DNA from: Codonopsis lanceolata
Lineage: Eukaryota; Streptophyta; Magnoliopsida; Asterales; Campanulaceae
Direction of reading: 5' to 3'
Assembly: GCA_013146195.2 (NCBI GenBank)
Contig: CM028382.1
Span: 6,766,767-6,830,766, forward strand
Length of the DNA stretch: 64,000 bases
Shown: positions 33,301 to 45,329 of the stretch, piece by piece
Numbering within the stretch: position 1 is the first letter of the stretch
How the letters are laid out: each line of letters opens with the position of its first letter
Program-made: the position numbers and the translations under genes
Notes under the pieces: generated by a model
What the model saw: only the letters and a program-made list of their open reading frames with translations
Told to the model about the DNA's origin: nothing
The model's database searches: none

Positions 33301-35777
33301 TAAAATTCTTTGCTGTTTAGTTTTGCTGCAAATGACCTTTTTGTATTGCATCCGTGTAGAAAATGGTTAACGGTGGAACAATAAAGAACTGGGCATGCGT
33401 TAACTTCTCAGAAACGAGTAATTATCATGTCAAAGAATTCTGCTACGAATTGGGTAGCATGTGTAGAAGCAAAGGCATGGTATGGCTCTAACATTTTTCT
33501 TCATGCATCCCTTTCTTTGATTATGTGATAGATGTGCGTTCTGATTTCTTTGTATTAATGTTGTAAGGTTTTTGAACCTCGTCGGCTGCTTCCAATTCGT
33601 TCAGCCAAGCCAATCCAAATCGAAACGACCCTTGCTGATATGCATATAGAAGTGGAGCGAACAAAGAACAAACTTCAATTACTAATTGTTATTTTACCTG
33701 AATTTAGAGGGCATTATGGTAACCCTGTTAAAACTGCATCTTTTATTTAGGTAAAGTTATGTGGTGGGATGCTGACATGGCTCCTTGCAATTATCAGGAA
33801 AGATCAAGCGTGTGTGTGAAACAGACCTGGGAATTGTTTCGCAGTGCTGTCAGCCTAAACATGTTATTAAGCCTAGCAAGCAATATTTTGAAAATGTTGC
33901 TCTGAAGATTAATGTGAAGGTATGCCCTCTAGTTGGTGGTATCATCAAGTTTTTTAAGTAGGCGTATGAAAATGTATAATAACTATGTTTTAACAAACGG
34001 TTGCTAGGTTGGAGGACAAAACACTGTTTTGTTAAATCCTCCTGTCTTTATTGATCGGCATCGAACTATCATATTTGGTGCTGATGTGACTCATCCTCAA
34101 CCCGGGGAAAATTCAAAGCCTTCCATAGCTGCGGTATGTTGGCTGTCTTAGGTTTGTGCTTTATTTTATCTTAGCTATAGTTGTGCTTCTTGACCGTTGA
34201 GTGTATATTCCAGGTTGTGGCTTCAATGGATTGGCCTAATGTGGCCAAATACAGAGCCCTGGTGTCTGCACAACCCCACAGACAGGAAATCATTGAGGAT
34301 CTCTACAAGTTGCATCATGATCCTGTCGAGGGAGAAGTTCACGGTGGAATGATTAAGTAAGATTTAAACATCATTAAATCTGTTGTGTTCAATGCTACAT
34401 TATGTGTACTCTCTTCATCTCTGTGTTGCTTTTTGTAGGGAACTTCTTATTCAATATTACAAATCAACGGGGTTACCTGCCCGAGAGTATCATATTTTAC
34501 TGGTTGAAGCATCATTCTTCATTTTTATCTTCCGTTCTGTTTGCTTTATTATGTATGCTTACATTGGTCTAGTATGACAGAGATGGTGTCGGTGAAGGCC
34601 AGTTCAAGCAGGTTTTATTGGAAGAGATGAACAAGATTAAGAAGGTATATATGTTCTTATTGCGTATACATGCATGACTGGAATTTGGTTGCCAAGCTGT
34701 CTTTGCTTCAGCTTATTTATGGTGGGATAAACATGCTGTTTGTTTGTTAGGCTTGCATCTCTTTGGCGCCGGACTACAAGCCATGCATCACTTATGTAGT
34801 TGTGCAAAAGAGGCATCACACTCGTCTCTTTCCTGCAGATCACAAGGACAGGAGTGGCAATATTCTCCCAGGTTTCAGTTTTTCCTTCATCTAAGATTGA
34901 ATAGGCTCTCTCTTAACTCATTATTCTATAAAACTAAGTTAAAGGCTTCAATTTTTTTTTTCAACACTATCTGGGTTTAATTCATAATTTCATGTACTCT
35001 GCTTACCCTTAACTTTGTCGCCCTCCTTCGGTGCTTGTTTTTCCCTCTCTTTTTTCTTTTGTTACCTACTGCCTCTCTTCTATTTTGCCAACCACCTTTG
35101 GCTCATTGGGACTGTTCTTCTGGTGATCAGGAACTGTTGTTGATTCCGTAATTTGCCATCCCACTGAGTTTGATTTCTACCTATGTAGCCATGCTGGGAT
35201 TCAGGTAGAACTAAGTTCATTTCTGCAGTGCTTCACATCAACACATTGTAATATAAACTGTACTGTTGAAACTTTCTCTAACCTTGTACACTTGCTGAGT
35301 AGGGAACAAGTCGCCCAACCCACTACCATGTGCTGTATGATGAGAACAATTTCTCTTCTGATCAATTGCAGCAGCTGACAAACGATTTATGTTATACGTA
35401 TGAAAACCACCCCTCCCCTTGCATTCAGTTCTTGAACATAATTTTACGTTATTCACCTAATCTCTATAATGTTCTTTCAGGTATGCTAGGTGCACTCGTT
35501 CTGTTTCGATAGGTTTGTACTCTAAACTTTCCATTTTACTAGTTTTGTGGACCTTGTATACCCCAATGGTGATTTGACATTTTTGTTGATGGCTCTTGCA
35601 GTTCCGCCTGTTTACTATGCGCATTTGGCTGCATTTAGGGCTCGCTACTACATTGAGGGCGTTGCATCTGAGACCGATTCCTCAGCTGGTGGGAGGGGTG
35701 GGATGAGGGAGGGAAATGCAGTTCATCAAATCCCAAGTATCAAAGATAATGTGAAGGATGTCATGTTCTTTTGCTAA
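30389..35777 (+). CDS. AGO5-like: ARGONAUTE (AGO5-like) gene body, 20 exons, lacking exons 1-2
   Basis: Small-RNA-guided Slicer protein. Exons I place: 30389-30538, 30622-30752, 30842-30948, 31238-31342, 32016-32154, 32260-32375, 32512-32622, 32713-32784, 33360-33479, 33568-33718, 33798-33919, 34018-34133, 34214-34356, 34439-34502, 34573-34644, 34751-34871, 35131-35204, 35303-35397, 35481-35512, 35602-35777; nearly all have canonical GT/AG ends and matching phases. The order is N domain end (REREFTVSIKFAS), L1, PAZ (DMSARAFYKPM to the KYNVSLKFP region), L2, MID (NWACVNFS), PIWI. The catalytic tetrad is present: Asp in GADVTHP (34083), Glu in RQEIIEDL (34286), Asp in YDRDGVGEG (34582), His in YYAHLAAFRARYY (35622). 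The protein ends DVMFFC. Two frameshifts occur: an extra C in CCCC (31320-31323) and a missing A in A6 (32292-32297). Both are in homopolymers and could be sequencing errors. The exon for SITPEV to the N-domain core is not found upstream. Confidence 0.93.
31678..31868. repeat. Tandem duplication in an AGO intron (102-bp period)
   Basis: attattctttagctatcatc followed by tattaaatgagtcataagg occurs at 31681 and again at 31783, ending both times in caatttgtgtctagg. Confidence 0.9.
32807..33320. repeat. Two tandem duplications in an AGO intron
   Basis: cattagtcatgaatgcttga occurs near 32810 and 32901 (period about 92 bp). gaatttgatctgttggattc occurs near 32995 and 33152 (period about 157 bp), with long matching tails (gaatttaatacatggaggtt). 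Confidence 0.9.
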
Positions 35778-36450
35778 GTAGAATGCTCGACCTGACTCTT
35801 GTGTTGGTTTTGATATCTTGATAGTTTTGCAAAACATTTTAATCGTTAGCTCTGTGGCAGGTGGGAGTTGTGTTAATTTTTTTGTTCCACTGCCTATGTT
35901 GTGGGAATACACTCCTTTTGAGTAGTATTACAGTGAATGACCGTTTTATAATATTCTATATCTTTTGGCGCAAGGTCGCATTTATTATTCTATCTTCTGG
36001 TGCCAATGTTGATACATTTATTATTTTGGATGATTAATCAAATTATTTTATCTTGATGTGCAATGTTTCTTATATCTGTTATTTTGAAGATTACTCTAAC
36101 GAGTGTATATTTCTGTTATTTTTGCCATGGCTTTGGTATTACAGCTGCCTCTTCATTTCTGCAACAAGACACCCAGGAAGGTAATTCATATCGCCACAAG
36201 CTGAAACAGCAACTTGATCTCATGTTTATGAGTTTGTATTTTATAGGTTCATTATCTGTAAACATCTTTCCAAGTACGAGTACAAGAAAAGGTAAATTAT
36301 CTGTAAAACATCTTTCCAAGTACGAGTACACGAAAAGGTAAAAAAAAAAATTTATTGCAGGACAGATTGATAAAAAAACAGTTCTTCCCAGAATGCACTT
36401 CAGTTAAAGACTTGACACTCATAATTTGTCTATCCTATCCTCTGGTCTAG
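35778..36450. other. AGO 3' flank
   Basis: No gene is seen. A 45-46-bp tandem duplication (catctttccaagtacgagta) occurs at about 36254-36345. The AGO 3' UTR probably lies in the first few hundred bases. Confidence 0.6.
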
Positions 36451-37418
36451 CTTGACAATGGTCCGGGCTGGGCCTCATGAAGCTCAAGCCCAACCCGTAT
36501 CAAACTCGGGCCTATGGGCACCTTCAATTGTCTACATTTTAATTGAGAGGAACCAAACCAAGCCCATTTCAAGCTATCAAAAATACACACGTAAAATTTA
36601 AACTGTAAATCATTGAATATACTCATATACCACCCACATATATACTAAATAAGAATATTCAGTCAATATGATGAGTATTTTTGTTGCAACTATAATATGA
36701 GTATGAGTATTTTTGTTTGTGTAAAATTGAGAGAGAGAAGACGAAGAAGAACAGGCCGACCATGGATTGAAGAACGAAATACATTTCAACCATTTTGCCT
36801 CTCCTATTCCACTCGACCTCGTGACTACAAGACGAAGATGCTAGTCTTTTTCGATGATTAGTTTTTGATCTCGACGGCCCTAGCCCCTGCCATCATCATA
36901 GGTTCGCGGAGTAGTAATGATGATGGATGAGGCCATTCTGATAATGGTGAGGATACCGAGTCCGTGTAACCTTCCATAATACCTTCGAACATGTTGCCAA
37001 TTTCGTTGTCGTCATCTCCATCTTCTAATTTTACTTGATTTTCCATCTTCTGTGCTTCTATACTTTCTACATCCCAATTCCCAAAGGATCCAAACCCCCC
37101 CTAAACAGAATAATATCACATGCATTTTTTCTAGAGAGAGAAATGTGATACTACTGATAAGGAAGAGAAGTTGTTAGGAATATATATGATGAAGTAAAGA
37201 GAGTGAATTTTATTTAAATTAAATTTAATTATAAATAGTGATTGGGCTGGGCCGGGTCGGGCCAATTGGGCTTTTTAGTTATGGCCTTGTCAACCCTCAG
37301 GCCTATCGGGCCAGGTTAGAAAGGCCTGGGTTTTCAGGCCTTCGAAATTGAAGCCCAAACCCGTGTGAAATCAGGTGGGTTGGGTTGGGATGGACCAGAC
37401 TCAATTTTGACAACTCTA
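36450..37418. mobile_element. Probable hAT-like non-autonomous element
   Basis: The left end cttgacaatggtccgggctgg and the right end ggaccagactcaattttgacaa form imperfect inverted termini, each followed inward by gggctggg/cccaaccc-rich sequence. A minus-strand ORF of 62 codons (36858-37046, starting MENQVKLEDGDDDNEIGNMF) lies in the middle; it is acidic and not recognised. No target duplication was established. Confidence 0.5.
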
Positions 37419-37493
37419 CCGATGAGCATCCCCAATGGGGGATCAAATGGATGCTAAATGGAGATAAGGCTACAATAGGGTGTCAAAGAAGTA

Positions 37494-37672
37494 CGCCCTC
37501 TGTTCTGGGTAAAGAGTCCCCATTTGAAAGTTAAACTTTTTAAGAAAATGATACTTTTAGTAGCTCATTAGTGATAAAAATGATACTTTTATGTCTTAAT
37601 TTTTAACAGTGGACTCTTTAAGTGAAACATTCTAAAATAGAATAGTGGACTTTTTACCCAGAACGGAGGGAG
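37494..37672. mobile_element. Stowaway-like MITE, same family as 23794, copy 2
   Basis: The inverted ends ccctctgttctgggtaaa / tttacccagaacggaggg have TA on both sides (37492-37493, 37673-37674). The interior gaaagttaaactttttaag and gtggactctttaagtg match copy 1. Confidence 0.85.
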
Positions 37673-38229
37673 TATCAAAAACTTAAGCCAAAAGTGGTTT
37701 GAGTATCGAATTTTGATACTCAACAGGTGAGTTTCAAACTTCATTTGCTTTCCACGCGTCGGCTTCTGAGAGGACCAAGTTTTATTTTCCTGCTTTTCAG
37801 TGCTCGATCAATTTTTACTCAAAAAGTGTTTTTTAAATAAAATACAAAATTTTCTCTATAAATAGAGATTTGGTCGGCTTCATTTAGTATTATGAGCTAA
37901 AGTGAGTATCTTAACTATTTGAAGAGTTTTTTTTGGCTCGTATATCAATGGATAGCTTAGAATTTTTTTAATTGATTTTTAATACGTTAGAGTAGCATGT
38001 GGAGAACAAAATTTTCTCCCTCATTGTAGAAGCTTACGTAAACTAAGATAGCAAAAAATACCAAATCGACCATTGTTTAATGCAATATATTTAATATTTA
38101 ATACTATAAAAATGGAAAAAGCTAGCAACTACAATAGAAAGGAAACCTTGGAATTAGGGGTGACAATTTGAAGTACGACATGATAGCACGACACAAATTA
38201 GGGGTGGCAATTTAATACTATAAATTTTC

Positions 38230-38655
38230 AACATTGCTAGTCTTACAACTAATTTTACAAATTTCCTTACAACTAAGCTTTGAAAAAGGGTAAAGTTGTC
38301 TTTGTCTAAAACAACATTTATCAATTCAAGACTTAGTTGTAAGGAAAGTTATAGGATTAGTGATAAAAATAACATTTTCTTTCAATTTTTATACCCCATA
38401 ACTGTCTCATTCCCTATTGAGTAATTAATTTCCCTTCCCATATCCATTCCCCACAATAATCTCTAATCAGGGAATGTTTGCGGGATATTGGTCAAGCTAA
38501 TATTTTGTTTCAGTTATTTTACTTTAACAAATGCTAGACTTAACACCATTGTTACCACCAATGTTACAACTTGCATTATAAAAGACAAAGTTGAAAAGTC
38601 AACTATGCATTTCTCAAGGCAAGTTGTAACACTAATGGTAAGGATAGAATTACTC
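38230..38655. mobile_element. Two small foldback MITEs
   Basis: At 38230-38366, tttccttacaactaag pairs with cttagttgtaaggaaa, with longer imperfect arms. At 38535-38652, ccaatgttacaacttgc pairs with gcaagttgtaacactaatgg. The two share the ttacaact core and are probably related. Confidence 0.65.
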
Positions 38656-39999
38656 TTTTACTTTAGTGATAGAAAACACTAAAAAATTAACTTTAATCAA
38701 GTTCATAACGTTTGATAAAGGATAACATTTCTACTTAAACTCATTATAATCACATTCATAAGAGCTCAAAATTGTAAATAGTTGTGTACAATACAAATTC
38801 ACCAAATATAAAGAAAGATTCACTAGGTTACAATAAGAAAAATATAAATAGTAATCAACGTTTGAAATATAGCAAAATGAAAACAACTCCATTGTGTAAA
38901 GTCATCTCCAAATCTTCTACTTATCAGCAACCAACCGATGTCTTATTACTACTTACTAGAAACTCACCCATGCGATGCACAAATTGTCTATCATTTGAAA
39001 ATCATACTTAAATAAAGTAGAATAATGTAAAATTAAAAACGGTAACAAGGAAAAAAACAAACAAAAATTAACAAATACTAAAATTGTAAGACCTTGAATC
39101 CTTGTGTGCTTGACTTGCGCACAATGCTCGTGTTTCTTCCTTTTACCTTGCGCGATATACTTCTTATGAGAGTCTAGATGTCTATGAGTAGTCACATTGA
39201 AACCAAAACCCTATTAATATATGTTCCATAGTTGTTGACATGTTAAACTCACAAGTAGTGACTCGACGTTAGTCAAAATGCGACTTGGTTAAGACTTTGC
39301 TTCTGTTGTTCACATTCGTGACTCAGTTAGGTCATAGGTCTTTGCATGATTGGTATGAACATGCTTAGATGTGTCAAACTTCAGGTTGGAAGTGTTCCTT
39401 AAGTCTATTGATGTTTTTGATGCTTTGAAGATAACATTCGTCTTTATCGCGTAGCCTGGAATCGAGTCGTGTGTGCATCTCGTTTTTTGGAGTTCTCATT
39501 CTCCTAGTTTTTTAAAAAAATTATTATAAGTATTCAAGCCTATTCATTAGCCTATTGACTTACTTTAAGTCTCTTGATATTGCTCGTTTGATCATTAGTT
39601 CATTTGTCGTTTTGTTAGCAAGTTGTTGTGTCTTGCTTCGGTTTCTCTCTGGATTGTTTCGGGTGTTGTTTGGGCAAGTCTCGAACATTTTTTTAGTGGG
39701 GTTTCAACCTTGAATGGTTGTGGTATGTTATGGGGTTCATTTAGGCTTAGTTTGAAGCTCATTGGCCTTAAGTGGAGCTTCAGATGGATATGTTGGCTTG
39801 GGTCTTTTTCATTTGAGTTAGTAGAGTATCTTCTATGTCTTTAGCCTCAGCGTCGACCTTTTTATCTTTGTTGGAATGGTTGCCAATCTCTTGGTTTGAT
39901 TGGTAGGCTCGACTAGATCTAGTAAGGTCACTGATATCTCTGCCAACCTAAGTGGCTTTCTTAAGGTTGTTAACCTTTTTTAAGGTGAATTCTAACTAT
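38656..39999. other. Intergenic stretch, no gene recognised
   Basis: AT-rich to 39100, then somewhat richer in GC and T-rich to 40000. Short frames exist (for example 39623-39844 plus) but show no protein-family content. The right part may be decayed retrotransposon DNA attached to the gag at 40000-41980. Confidence 0.4.
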
Positions 40000-41980
40000 T
40001 GTTTAATGTGACACTCCGGGAGAGCATGTTGCAATCAAAGTTTGCTTCTTTTGCAAATAGAGGGACAATAATGTAAGGAAAATGTTCTTTATTTTTCCCA
40101 AATTGAGCACGTGTACATATTTTGACATTATCAGCCTCGATCACGTTGATCCTGGGCAATGGGTTGTTCACTACATTTGGCTCTAATGGTTTTTCGATGA
40201 CTTTATCATCGATGAGATTCTGGATGGCATTTATGAGAAGGTAGAATTTGTCGGTGAGATGACCACTGTACTGATGGTATTCAGAGTATTGGGAGTGATC
40301 CCATGCATTGGGTAGCGAGTTTGGAGGTCTGTAGTTTTCTATTGGCTTTAGGACCTTGTGCCTTTAGACCTTGCAGTATTAGTGATATTGGGGCATGAAA
40401 ATCATCATAATGTCTATTGTTCCCTCTGTAAGGTCCTTTGAAGTTTCTGTTGGTTCCACTGTTTCCTCCAACGATATTTATGGTCATATCCGTCCCATAT
40501 GTCCATGGTACATTACCATATGTCTGATTAGAAAAGTTGACTGGTGATACGACTGTTGGAATATTCCCAACAACATTAACTGCTGCTCTTGATGATGCTA
40601 CTTTTCCTTTAGAATAATAGAATAAACTCTGAGGTTTATCAACTTTCAAATTCCCTTTGCGTATCTCTTCATCAATGTAGATCCCCACTTCAACGATGGC
40701 ATTGAAGTTGGGTACCTCATATGTTCAAGATAGATTTGTTGGAGATTATTTATGAATATTCATACTAATTCAGCTAGGTCAGGTCTGTCTAAGGTTTGGG
40801 AGGTTTTCTTTTTCCATCTGGTTGCGAAATCAACACAAGTTTCTTTTTCCTTCTGGGTGCATGACTCGAGTTCTCTTTTTTTTTTTTTGAAGCTACTGTT
40901 ATCTTTATATCTCTTTTGAAATTCTTCAGCAATCTGATCCCAAGTATCCATAGAACTACTATATGCCAACACTAGCCACTGTTTTGCTGCTCATACCATA
41001 GTCAGGTGGAAATTAGTGACCATAACTTCAAAGCTAGCTCCTCTTGATGACATTGTGGTGGAGTAAGACTTTAAGTGAGAGGTGGGGCAACCGGTCCCAT
41101 CAAACTTTTCTATGTCTGACATTTTGAATTTTAGTGGCAAAATGGTTGAAGGTTGCAGAGTTAATGATCGTGCGGAGAACTCTCCCTTGCTTAGAACTTT
41201 GAGCATAATTTCTTTGAGATTTTCAACATCTGTTTCCACCTTTGAGAGGGGTGGTGTATTCAAGGGATTTGCTGTAATGTTGTTTATCCTGGTGGCTAAC
41301 TGGGGTGTGGGGTAAACACTAAGATGAGGTGCTATATTTGAAGCCCCTGTCTGGTGACCAAAGCTATTGAATGAGATATAGGTGGTGACCAGCCCCTATG
41401 GGTTATAGCTTCTGGTATCTGCATGCAGGCTGTTTTAGAGTGGGTTGGTGTTTGGAAAAGGAAGATTGCCTGGATACTGATGTGGGGCGTTAGTGTTTTG
41501 AGGAGGGTAATTGGAATTTGGGATGTTGGTGTTTGGAGAAGGGTTGGTGTATTGGTATGGATAGTAGGTGTGTGGGGGAGATGGGCCAGTGTTTTGGTAT
41601 TGAGGTGGAGGGTTGGTATTCTAGACTTCAGGGTTGGATAAGTTGGTATTTGGAGGAGGGTTAACAACTTGATATGAAGGATTAGTATTTGGTGTATGAT
41701 AGTTGGTGTTTGGGGGAACATTTGAGGTTGATGCTTCATGTAGTCCCATAGGGGAAGAAGTGTTTTCAGGGTTTGGCTTGAGGCATTACATGAGAGTTGT
41801 TATCTGGCCCATTAGGCGATCGACATGTGCATTCAGATTATGTTCCATCCATTGTTGCATAGCAAGAGTAGGAGCATAGCTGGGAGCCCCTACATCTGTG
41901 CCCATAGAAGTATGTTCATCTTCGGCGGTCATTCTACCCAAATATGTCTATTTTGAATTGATCTGTGTATCTAAACCCAA
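40000..41980 (-). pseudogene. Gag of a Ty3/gypsy retrotransposon, fragmented
   Basis: From right to left on the minus strand: an Asn/Pro/Thr-rich region with repeated NPNT-like motifs (41330-41740). Then the gag core with LKFKMSDIEKFDGTGCPTSH (41100), FHLTMV, MDTWDQIAEEFQKRYKDN and KETCVDFATRWKKK (40760-40972). Last comes a C-terminal part with YIDEEIRKGNLK and EYHQYSGHLTDKFYLLINAI (near 40250). This matches the gag of plant Ty3/gypsy Tat/Athila-type elements. Protease and RT do not follow at the left, so the element is truncated. Stops and frameshifts separate the pieces. Confidence 0.8.
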
Positions 41981-42138
41981 ATCCGTACTGTCTGAACTGA
42001 TCTCTGTATTCAAACCCAAATCTGTACTGTCCGAATTGATCTCTTTACTTGTACCCAAATCTCTTATCAAACGACCAGTATTGTCTCTTCTTTTCCAGGC
42101 CCGATAAGTTTTTTGAGGAAAAAAGGTTGAAGGAGGTA

Positions 42139-43620
42139 TGTATAAGTCCAGTTGGCAGTAAAATAAGGTTAGAGGGGGGGGTGAATAGCCTTTTAAAAAA
42201 CTTTAAGGGTTGTTTTGAAAACCTTGAAGAGTTGCAACGAAAATTGTAAGTTATTAGCAGCTCTAAGCTATTAAGCAGATATCAGCAGCTGAGCAAGTTG
42301 GTTTTCTTTGATCACTTATATATATGGACTGAAATAAATAACAATGCATAAAAACAACTAAGTAGAAGATTCATAAATAAAACTGGCTGACACTTAAGTA
42401 GATGGAAGTTGCTTAAGTGTTAGAAATAGTTTACCAACAGGTTGATAAACACAGAGTATTTAGGAGTGGTTCGCAGTGTTAAAACTGCTACGTCCATTAC
42501 CAAGTTGGTCAAACTTGGATTTTTGAAGTGGACAAGGATTATATTAAATTCGATGTGATCACTAACAGATCAGTGTACAGTGTTTGACGAGAGTGATTAT
42601 GAAATAATCAAACTTGTGTAACAATCAAGTATTCTTTGAGATTTGGAAGAAGTACAAGAGAATACAATGATTGTGTAAACAAAAACTAAAAAGGAATAAG
42701 AAATAAAGGTTTTCTAGTAAATTGTTTGTGGTTGGAGCAATCAAGAAGAGAATAGCATGTTTATCGAATGAGTGCTTCAACCGGTATTTTTCTTTGCTTC
42801 GAGTGATATCCTTTTATAGAGATCCATGATAGAGTTGTTTTGAGAGCAGTGCAAGGATTTGAATTCCAGTAAGGAATCATGTTTCCTTTTTCCAGTTTTA
42901 AGATCAGATGTATGGTACAGTATGGGCAAAAAGGAAACAAACATGTATTAAGATATTATATATAAATGGAGTAGTTAGTGGCTTGATTAAACAATATGGT
43001 ATGTTTAAGTGATGGCCTGAAGTAATCTTTTACAGATTAAAGGTGATTAAAATCATTTAAAAATAGAGCACTAAATGACAAAACATATTTTAATGAACCA
43101 GATGGAATCTTTTTTGAAATACGTTTAAGATATAAACAAATTTTTGGCGGGTTGATTTCAAATAGTGGATATCAGCAGGAAAAACAAAGCGAAAGTAAAC
43201 ATCGGCTGATATGAGTGGGGATCAGCAGCTTCAAGCTACTGATGATTAAGCAATTAGCAGAAGGATATTATTCTTTCAAAAGACCTGCTTAACTTAGTCT
43301 GAGCCGAACTTGATTAAGTAGATAGGACAAAGGTTGTAGTCTATCTATTGAAGGGGTTCAGCAGGTAGAATTTTAGACTTGCTAAAGTCTAATCAATTTT
43401 AATTTTAATTAGCCTAACCATGCAAGATGTTACCAACTTATCCTATAAGTTTCATATAATGGTTTTAAGTAAATTCTAAACATACATGTTTCAATAATTT
43501 CCTCATATTTACTTAAAGTCATTCACCTAAGCAGATATCAAATAATATATAAGCAAGTAAGCAGTTTCTAAGTTAAGGGACTCGGAAATAATTTGTTCCT
43601 GCAGCAGGTGTTAGAAACAA
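42139..43620. mobile_element. LTR-like insertion (family A relative), right end uncertain
   Basis: It starts TGTATAAGTCC and continues aaggttagagg, a poly-G tract and tgaatagcc, lining up with the left end of the solo LTR at 6971. A second shared block is gctacgtccattaccaag (42488) versus gctacgtccaccaccaag (7268). It lies between the gag and the LTR at 43859. The right end may be near 43620 (gaaacaaca), but no matching target duplication was found. Confidence 0.5.
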
Positions 43621-43858
43621 CAATATATAATCATGCCAAACCATATAAAATATTTAAATTATAGTACGGAAAATGTAAGGAGTTTTAAGGGAGAGAAATT
43701 GTTTCTAGTGTTTTTCTAAACACTAAGGGATCCTCGTGTAGAGCTGTCATAATCAGTAGCTTCAATATCTTAAGTAGCAGCAACAACCCCTAATTGTTCA
43801 GCAGCGGCATCAAGTCTTCTTTTTTGGGCTTGATTGTCCCTTTTGTTCTGATACCAAA

Positions 43859-44786
43859 TGATATGATTTCTAGACGCGTACTCGCGATGGAGGAAGCATA
43901 GATCACGTCGCATGACAAACGAAGAACGTCAATGATGAAGACAGAAGATGACACCGCGACTTGATGAATCAATCCAAACACACTCCTTTGTATAATTGAC
44001 CTTGAAACAACGTTTGAGACGATCACAACCCTTGGTATACGGAAGAACGCCACAATAGGGATGAATATCCTATTGATAAGTTTGGGATTCGATTACTTGG
44101 TCTCTCACCAAATAATCACAAGTTCAAGAAGAACAATGAGGTTTTGAAAAACACTCAAAAACTATATTAATCAATAATTAGCAAAAGTCCTAAAACAATA
44201 AGCCACAACTCTTATTTATATGAGTTGTGAATCCTAATCCTAGAAGTAAAAATAATGGTCTAAACAGTTGACCTAAATAGAATCAACTTAGGAAACTACT
44301 TAAAATCAACCTAGGAAACTACTCAACTTACCTAATCTATGCAGGCAACAATTAGGTAAGTTACCTAATCTAATTAGAAAGCATAAAACAACCAAAATAA
44401 GGAAAAATCTAACAATCCCAGTTTTTTGTAAAAGCCTAATTTTCAAAGTTACATTTTAGCCCCCTAAAGTCTTCCTTTAGGCGTTAAAAGCTTCCAAAGT
44501 CATTGTATGACATTAACGAACATTTCTCGAGTCTTCAAGTCATCTTCCATGAAATCTAAGGCTTCACAAAACATGTTTGAATTTGTAGTGTAGCCATTGT
44601 AATAACCCGAATCTCCAATAAATCCACGAATTAAGTTTGTATAGAACTCTTGAATATTTCAATCATACTCTACGTATTTAAAGGACTTCATTTGATTTCT
44701 TTGACACTTGATATTTTGTTAACCTTGAACTCTTTATGCTTGATCATCCTTGCTTGAATCTTCCAACTCTCGAACCAATTATCACA
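43859..44786 (-). mobile_element. LTR of a minus-strand retrotransposon, with adjacent primer binding site
   Basis: On the minus strand the LTR starts TGTGATAATTGG (44786) and ends CATATCA (43859). A TATA-like catataaataagag lies near 44220. Directly after it, on the minus strand, comes ttggtatcagaac (43857-43845), close to the primer binding site for initiator Met tRNA. The internal region therefore runs left, toward the gag at 40000-41980, with the 42139 insertion between. The second LTR is not seen. About 930 bp. Confidence 0.65.
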
Positions 44787-45329
44787 TTTTTTTAAATTAA
44801 AATGCTTTTTATATAAAAGGAATAAAAGAAAAAACAAGCTAAAGGGGGACAACCAGCCTTACTCTTAAAACGGGGGACAAAGGAGCCTTACCTTGGAAAA
44901 AGTAAAGCCGAAAGCAAACAAGCAAAAAAAACAAAACCTAACTAAAGCAAAAAAAATTAAAACTAATAATTACGAAAAGTAGGATTTTGCATGCGAGATC
45001 GAGTTGTTCTATCTGAAGCTGGAACTGAAGGAAGTTTGCGCTTCTGTTTTCTAGGACTTGAGATTTCCAGATTTAGAGCTTCAAATTGAGAGTTGTCATT
45101 GCTTGGGTCTTCATCTTCAAATGTTTGCAGAACAACAAATTTATTGGGGGATATTATATTAAAAGGAGTTTCGTGAGTGAAATCTTCATAAAAAAACCAC
45201 TTATATCTGGCATAGCATTTGTCACGCAATAAACTTTAGGGTTTCCAAAGGATGGTACTTCAACTTCAAAGCAAGGGTTTTTCCTAGGAGGGAGAGGATT
45301 TTTCCTGTTTAGAGAGGGGTTGAAATGAG
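44787..45329. other. Stretch between LTR and pol end, no clear gene
   Basis: A minus-strand frame of 88 codons (44963-45229) is open but not recognised. The sequence has two copies of gggggacaa (near 44845 and 44873). It may be the 3' untranslated part of the Ty3/gypsy element whose pol end lies at 45330. Confidence 0.4.
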
